Assembly (NCBI GenBank): GCA_038209965.1
Contig: JBBQXF010000099.1
Coordinates: 1-17,747 of the forward strand
Reading direction: 5' to 3'
From: JALONO01 sp038209965
Lineage (GTDB): Bacteria; Bacteroidota; Bacteroidia; Cytophagales; Thermoflexibacteraceae
DNA: 17,747 nt
Shown here: in pieces, positions 14,701 through 17,747 of the stretch
Layout: every line of letters begins with the position of its first letter
Numbering within the stretch: the first letter of the stretch is position 1
Notes under the pieces: model-generated
Told to the model about the DNA's origin: nothing
The model's input: only the letters and a program-made list of their open reading frames with translations
Database searches by the model: none
Translations under genes and position numbers: made by a program

Positions 14701-14798
14701 ACCGAGGTCACTGTTCCAGTAACCGTGCGGGTTTGGGCAAACAACGAACCAACTGTAAGCATCATCGTCAGAATGCTCAGTAGTAATTTTTGCTTCAT
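11751..14798 (-). CDS. SusC/RagA family TonB-dependent outer-membrane receptor
   Basis: 1015 residues. A signal peptide ends near LFAQ (residue 22). A CarboxypepD-regulatory-like beta-sandwich domain (about 24-98, TVTGTVTSVDDGSPLPGVTV and LRFVGFKTQEV) follows, then the SusC-type TonB box region SEVVVTGYGTQ (104-114). The plug domain carries GRSAGVLVQ, SVRIRGVGS (164-172), EPLYVVDGV and YGAQASNGVVLVTTKKG. The rest is a 22-strand-type barrel ending in aromatic residues (NYTFGIDIGF), as expected for outer-membrane barrel assembly. Energy comes from TonB-ExbBD across the periplasm. It is the first gene of a three-gene operon with susD and a lipoprotein, and is divergent from a two-component system. 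Confidence 0.96.
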   Translation of the reverse strand: MKQKLLLSILTMMLTVGSLFAQTRTVTGTVTSVDDGSPLPGVTVQVKGTNTGSQTDFEGKFSLNVPTSGGTLVLRFVGFKTQEVTIGSTSNFDIKLVTDEKMLSEVVVTGYGTQEKREITGAISSVKGDVIQNLPVQSFDRALQGRSAGVLVQSANGAPGGAVSVRIRGVGSISAGNEPLYVVDGVQINNASNTNTVSNNPLAFLNPNDIESIDVLKDAAAASIYGAQASNGVVLVTTKKGKAGRTTFNVGYYTGIVEPIRLLNVLNSQQWVQARIEAVQNQNPTASAQAVRGNVFGGIRLPADFTDAQVAALPTFDWQRASYRTGINQNFEISANGGNDKTTFAISGSYNKQDANTLAVNFQRLTGRVGLQHKVNKKLSIETNLNLSNIIQQGPFGSPNGGSFLGSPTFSSPLILPMNPIYNEDGTFFGNPQSGGLAGILNQNVVLNAEYNTRKNQVNQMVGNAAAIWQIAKGLSFRSNYAIDYRYINGSTYADPRTQDGFANRGNFSSENEQISNFQTNQILNFSRNFGKDHKITALAGLEYRVETRESWESSINTFPTSSFRTGNAGATPTFVGSFWTQWKQASMFTQVSYDFKQRYILTGVLRRDGNSRFGINNQNGIFPSISAAWLLTEESFLKDKVEWLDDIKLRASYGVTGNSQIDNFASRGLFGGGFNYGADAGIAPTSLANPALRWERNATTNFGIDYALFNRRVTGTVEYFDRRSKDLLLEQPISWLSGVGAINNNVGSMYNKGFEFELNTVNVVAGDFTWKTNFNFTVLENRVTQLVGADTVLASDQSVRLNQTIGSVFTSEYAGVNPATGRPMWYDVNNNLTYIPLNPRDFRVLGAGLATRFGGLTNDFTYKGLTLSVFFQYEFGRKAFNSQNSFLTENAGRPFNALTDIFERRWTTPGQLTDVPRPINGNAEVRGASALAGSRTLEDASYIRLKTVSLSYNLPTSLISKVKLARVRVYAQALNLITWTKWTGYDPEFVNLGSGNSGVIPLSRNYTFGIDIGF

Positions 14799-14887
14799 AA
14801 TTTGAATTTAAATTTGGTGTGAGTAATAGCTAATCGCTTTCGAGGCTCAATCTATGAAATTTTCAAAAAAATGAGTTGCACAACCTC

Positions 14888-14918
14888 CAAATTTTAACAA
14901 CTTTATTATTTCACCCAA
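14888..14918 (-). promoter_or_regulatory. Possible promoter of the SusC/SusD operon
   Basis: On the minus strand TTG (14916-14918) is followed after 19 nt by TAAAATTTG (14888-14896), a TAnnTTTG-like -7 box with one extra base. This predicts a leader of roughly 80 nt before the susC ATG. The match is imperfect. Confidence 0.35.
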
Positions 14919-14952
14919 TAGTTGTCCCGCAGTGCCAGGGAAGCTTTGTCAA

Positions 14953-14994
14953 GGTTAACGCACTAAGAACAAGCCTGTTAAACTATGTTAACAT
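14953..14994 (+). promoter_or_regulatory. Candidate response-regulator binding site (TGTTAA repeats)
   Basis: TGTTAA occurs at 14976-14981 and again at 14986-14991, exactly 10 bp apart. The second is inside the 10-bp palindrome ATGTTAACAT (14985-14994). A related GGTTAAC is at 14953-14959, and an inverted TTAACA at 14894-14899 overlaps the possible susC promoter. Direct repeats at a 10-11 bp period are the usual target of OmpR-family regulators, and one is encoded at 16601-17308. The link is an inference. Confidence 0.35.
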
Positions 14995-15048
14995 TGGAAG
15001 GCTTTGGTGGGACAATAAGGTAATATTGTGTGACGAAACCGTAGCATA

Positions 15049-16614
15049 GTGAGCAAAAAACAGCTTTCATATATTGTGGCCCTGATGAGCTTGGCCTTGG
15101 TGGGCCTGGTGGTATTGCAGTTTTACTGGATCGACAACGCCATCCGATTGAGCGAGGATCGGTTCAAACAAGAGGTGATGACCGCGCTGGACAATGTGGC
15201 CAAAAAGTTGAACGACTACGAATTTATCAATAGCACCGAGGCCCAAGAGATGCTCACGGCCAGTCTGGCCGACCCTTATGCCCAAAATCAAACTGGCCAA
15301 GAACTTGGGGAACCACTCGCCGAACCGAAGCGGGGCTGGCGGGGCTTGGCCGACAGGCTCAAGGTGGAAAACGAACCGATCCGCTATAAACTTTATGCGC
15401 CCCAGTCCGAAATCGGGGACTCGGCGGTTTTTATCCGCAACTTGGTCAACCAGCGGTACTACCAATTGATGAGCCGGGTCAAAAGATGGATGAAAATGGA
15501 GGAGAACCGCCAACATTCGCAGCAGCCCATTGACGAACGGGTGGATCGGGTGCTGCTCGACTCGCTCATAAAACGTGAGCTGAAAGACAAAAAGGTTGAC
15601 ATGCCCTATTACTACGGAGTGTTGATCACGGGCGGGACCTACAAACTAGTGCTGGCCAAAGATACAGTGGCCAAGTCGCAGTTGGCCCTGGTCAAAGACA
15701 TTAACCAGGGCAAGAACAATTACAGTGTTCGGCTCTTTGCCGACGATGTTTTTGCGACGCCCAGCTACTTGTATGTCTATTTCCCCCAAAAAAATACCTT
15801 TATCTTGCGCGAGATGCTGACCGTGCTGGTATCGTCGGTGGGTTTTATCGCCTTGATCATTTTTTGTTTTGTCATGGCCGTATCGACCATTCTCCGGCAG
15901 AAGAAGCTTTCGGAGATCACCCGGGACTTTATCAACAACATGACACACGAGTTCAAGACCCCGATCTCCACCATTTCGTTGGCCACCGAAATGATGCAAG
16001 ACCCCGATATGCGCAGTAATGAAAAACTGTTCAACCGGTACCTGAACGTGATCCGCGACGAGAACCAGCGGCTGGGCTCACAAGTGGAAAAAGTGTTGCA
16101 AATTGCCACGCTGGAGAAAGGGGATTTCGAGCTCAACCTCCAGCGGGTGGATGTGCACGAGGTGATCGAGAAAACGATTGAAAACATTGCCATTCAGATC
16201 GAGAACCGGGGCGGGGAGATGGTCACCCAATTGCTGGCCAGCCGCACCATTGTCGAGGCCGATGAAGTGCACCTGACCAATATCATTTTTAACCTATTGG
16301 ACAATGCCAACAAGTATTCGCCCGATAAGCCCCAGATCCGCATTGGCACCGAAGACAGCAAGCGCGGCCTGATCGTGACCATCGCCGACCGGGGCCTTGG
16401 GATTTCAAAAGAAACAATTGCAAAAATATTTGACAAATTTTATCGGGTTCCCACCGGCAATCTCCACGATGTAAAGGGATTTGGCTTGGGCCTGAGCTAC
16501 GTCAAAACGATGGTGGATGCCCACAATGGCAGCATCAGCGTTAAAAGTGAGCTGGGCAAGGGAACGAAATTCACCATTTTATTACCATACCAACACAAAA
16601 ATGAAGGAAACTAA
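15049..16614 (+). CDS. Sensor histidine kinase without HAMP domain (RprX-like)
   Basis: 521 residues from a GTG start. It has a membrane helix at about 7-27, a periplasmic sensor of about 225 residues with no domain I recognise, a second helix at about 256-281, and then almost immediately the dimerisation/phosphoacceptor domain with His300 in NNMTHEFKTPIS. There is no room for a HAMP linker (about 8 residues). The ATPase domain has the N box NIIFNLLDNANKYS (Asn415, Asn419), G1 box DRGLGIS, F box IFDKFYR and G2 box GFGLGLSYV. This layout resembles RprX of Bacteroides. The kinase would phosphorylate the regulator encoded next, which it overlaps by 14 nt. The signal sensed is not evident; it is divergent from a SusC/SusD operon that it might control. 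Confidence 0.93.
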   Translation: MSKKQLSYIVALMSLALVGLVVLQFYWIDNAIRLSEDRFKQEVMTALDNVAKKLNDYEFINSTEAQEMLTASLADPYAQNQTGQELGEPLAEPKRGWRGLADRLKVENEPIRYKLYAPQSEIGDSAVFIRNLVNQRYYQLMSRVKRWMKMEENRQHSQQPIDERVDRVLLDSLIKRELKDKKVDMPYYYGVLITGGTYKLVLAKDTVAKSQLALVKDINQGKNNYSVRLFADDVFATPSYLYVYFPQKNTFILREMLTVLVSSVGFIALIIFCFVMAVSTILRQKKLSEITRDFINNMTHEFKTPISTISLATEMMQDPDMRSNEKLFNRYLNVIRDENQRLGSQVEKVLQIATLEKGDFELNLQRVDVHEVIEKTIENIAIQIENRGGEMVTQLLASRTIVEADEVHLTNIIFNLLDNANKYSPDKPQIRIGTEDSKRGLIVTIADRGLGISKETIAKIFDKFYRVPTGNLHDVKGFGLGLSYVKTMVDAHNGSISVKSELGKGTKFTILLPYQHKNEGN

Positions 16615-17308
16615 AATCTTGCTCGTTGAGGACGATCAGAACTTGGGGCAAATATTGCAAGAGTACCTCGATGTAAAGGGCTTTGACACTACCCTTTGCC
16701 GCGATGGCAAATCGGGCCTCAAAGCTTTTAAGGCCAACCTTTATGACCTTTGCATTTTTGATGTCATGATGCCCATCATGGATGGTTTTTCGTTGGCCGA
16801 GGAAGTGCGCAAATCGGACAAGGCCATCCCCATTATGTTCCTGACGGCCAAATCCATGAAAGAAGATGCCATCAAGGGGCTTAAGATCGGGGCCGATGAC
16901 TACGTGAACAAACCGTTCAGCATGGAAGAACTTTTGCTGCGGATCAAGGCCATCATGCGGCGCACCAAACGGGGCGCGAATACTCCTCCCGAGCCCACCA
17001 AGTTCAAGATTGGGAATTTTGCCTTCGATTTTGACACCCAAGTGCTCAAGGATGCCGCTGGCGAGCAGAAACTCACTTCCAAAGAGGCCGAACTGCTGCG
17101 CATGTTGTGCCTGAACAAAAATCAAACGCTGGAACGCTCCAAAGCCCTCAAACAGATTTGGCACGATGACAATTATTTCAACTCGCGCAGCATGGACGTG
17201 TACATTACCAAGCTCCGCAAGTACCTCAAGACCGATGAGCACCTGCAGATCATCAATGTGCACGGGACCGGTTTCAAGCTGATCGAGTCACACGATGAGA
17301 AGGAATAA
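16601..17308 (+). CDS. OmpR/PhoB-family response regulator (RprY-like)
   Basis: 235 residues from ATG 16601, chosen because MKETKILLVEDD is the normal receiver beginning; the open frame runs 28 codons further upstream only inside the kinase gene. The receiver domain (1-120) shows Asp11 and Asp12, the phosphoacceptor Asp54 in CIFDVMMPIMDGF, Thr82 in FLTAK and Lys104 in NKPFS. The winged-helix DNA-binding domain (about 134-231) shows LTSKEAELLRML, SMDVYITKLRKYLK and INVHGTGFKL. It is translationally coupled to the kinase by a 14-nt overlap. In Bacteroidota the closest characterised relative I can name is RprY. Targets may include its own promoter region and the susC promoter, judging from repeats in the shared upstream region. 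Confidence 0.95.
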   Translation: MKETKILLVEDDQNLGQILQEYLDVKGFDTTLCRDGKSGLKAFKANLYDLCIFDVMMPIMDGFSLAEEVRKSDKAIPIMFLTAKSMKEDAIKGLKIGADDYVNKPFSMEELLLRIKAIMRRTKRGANTPPEPTKFKIGNFAFDFDTQVLKDAAGEQKLTSKEAELLRMLCLNKNQTLERSKALKQIWHDDNYFNSRSMDVYITKLRKYLKTDEHLQIINVHGTGFKLIESHDEKE

Positions 17309-17463
17309 AATCTTGGAGCAAGGTTGATCACCCACTGGAATTGGTCAAAGAGTGGCAAAACGAATGAATCCTTGAAGGTCAAGTACAGCAACCACATCGA
17401 TGCCCAACATCGTTTTAATCTTGGTATAAAATTGCGTTATTTGCCCCGTAACCAATCGTTTCA

Positions 17464-17747
17464 ATGAATATGAATCCAAAAACCAAGAAAATACTGATTG
17501 CTGTGGCGGGGTTTATTGTGGTGGTAGGCGTGGCGGTCTATTCCATGATGCTGTACACGAGTTCGTTCAGCCCGGAGGCCACCGTAAACTATGACCAGAA
17601 CGGACTGATTATCAAGGTAGTCTATTGTCAACCTGCCAAAAAAGGCCGGACCATTTTTGGGTCCCTGCTCCCCTATGGCAAAGTCTGGCGCACCGGAGCA
17701 AATGCAGCCACCTTGTTTGAGACCAACCGCGATGTGATGGTGGCGGG
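17464..17747 (+). CDS. DUF2911 membrane-anchored protein (3' end outside window)
   Basis: 94 complete codons are visible. An N-terminal hydrophobic segment (residues 10-27, ILIAVAGFIVVVGVAVYS) without a cleavage site or lipobox suggests a membrane anchor. The following text IIKVVYCQPAKKGRTIFGS, LLPYGKVWRTGANAATLFET is the diagnostic start of DUF2911, a family of unknown function frequent in Bacteroidota. Two in-frame ATG codons (17464 and 17470) are possible starts. It lies 155 nt after the response regulator gene in the same direction. That gap holds no gene and no clear terminator, and a weak TTATTTG element near 17436 could be part of a promoter. Confidence 0.88.
   Translation, partial: MNMNPKTKKILIAVAGFIVVVGVAVYSMMLYTSSFSPEATVNYDQNGLIIKVVYCQPAKKGRTIFGSLLPYGKVWRTGANAATLFETNRDVMVA

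Noticed and set aside
16517..16600. 28-codon N-terminal extension of the response regulator
   Set aside because: It lies wholly inside the kinase gene in another frame; receiver domains begin at KILLVEDD just after the ATG at 16601.
1..17747. CRISPR array, tRNA/rRNA, integrase or intact insertion sequence
   Set aside because: No regularly spaced repeats, cloverleaf-like segments or complete recombinase genes were seen on either strand.

Overview
The window is a stretch of bacterial chromosome from a member of the Bacteroidota, most likely a Cytophagales-type organism. The reasons are a SusC/SusD pair with its lipoprotein partner, several promoters fitting the Bacteroidota pattern (TTG/TTTG, about 20 nt, TAnnTTTG), AT-rich leaders without strong Shine-Dalgarno sequences, and a fused chorismate mutase tail typical of the group. 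Genes are on both strands and most transcription units are closed by clear intrinsic terminators.

Left part (1-1800): the 3' end of a chorismate mutase-domain protein with its terminator. Next comes a decayed stretch on the minus strand in which the N-terminus of a transposase runs directly into the frameshifted C-terminus of a SNF2-family helicase. An intact aldo/keto reductase follows on the plus strand.

Middle (1836-7787, all minus strand): in transcription order, a class I ribonucleotide reductase large subunit (nrdA) with its own terminator; then, from a strong-looking promoter lodged in that terminator's T-tract, an AAA/ABC-type ATPase and, 3 nt downstream, a DUF4435 TOPRIM-like protein; then, 30 nt later, the magnesium channel mgtE. 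The ATPase plus DUF4435 pair has the architecture and order of the PARIS anti-phage system (AriA/AriB). It is the most interesting content of the window. It sits between housekeeping genes rather than in an obvious prophage.

Right part (7788-17747): an AT-rich intergenic region with a long inverted repeat, rmuC, then a convergent minus-strand outer-membrane uptake operon (SusC, SusD, small lipoprotein) with a hairpin terminator between its second and third genes. Divergent from that operon is a two-component system: a sensor kinase without a visible HAMP domain, overlapping by 14 nt an OmpR-family response regulator. The shared 250-nt intergenic region carries TGTTAA repeats at a 10-bp period, a possible binding site for the regulator. 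The window ends inside a membrane-anchored DUF2911 protein.

No tRNA, rRNA, CRISPR array, intact insertion sequence or integrase was seen. All family assignments are from reading motifs by eye; no search was run.
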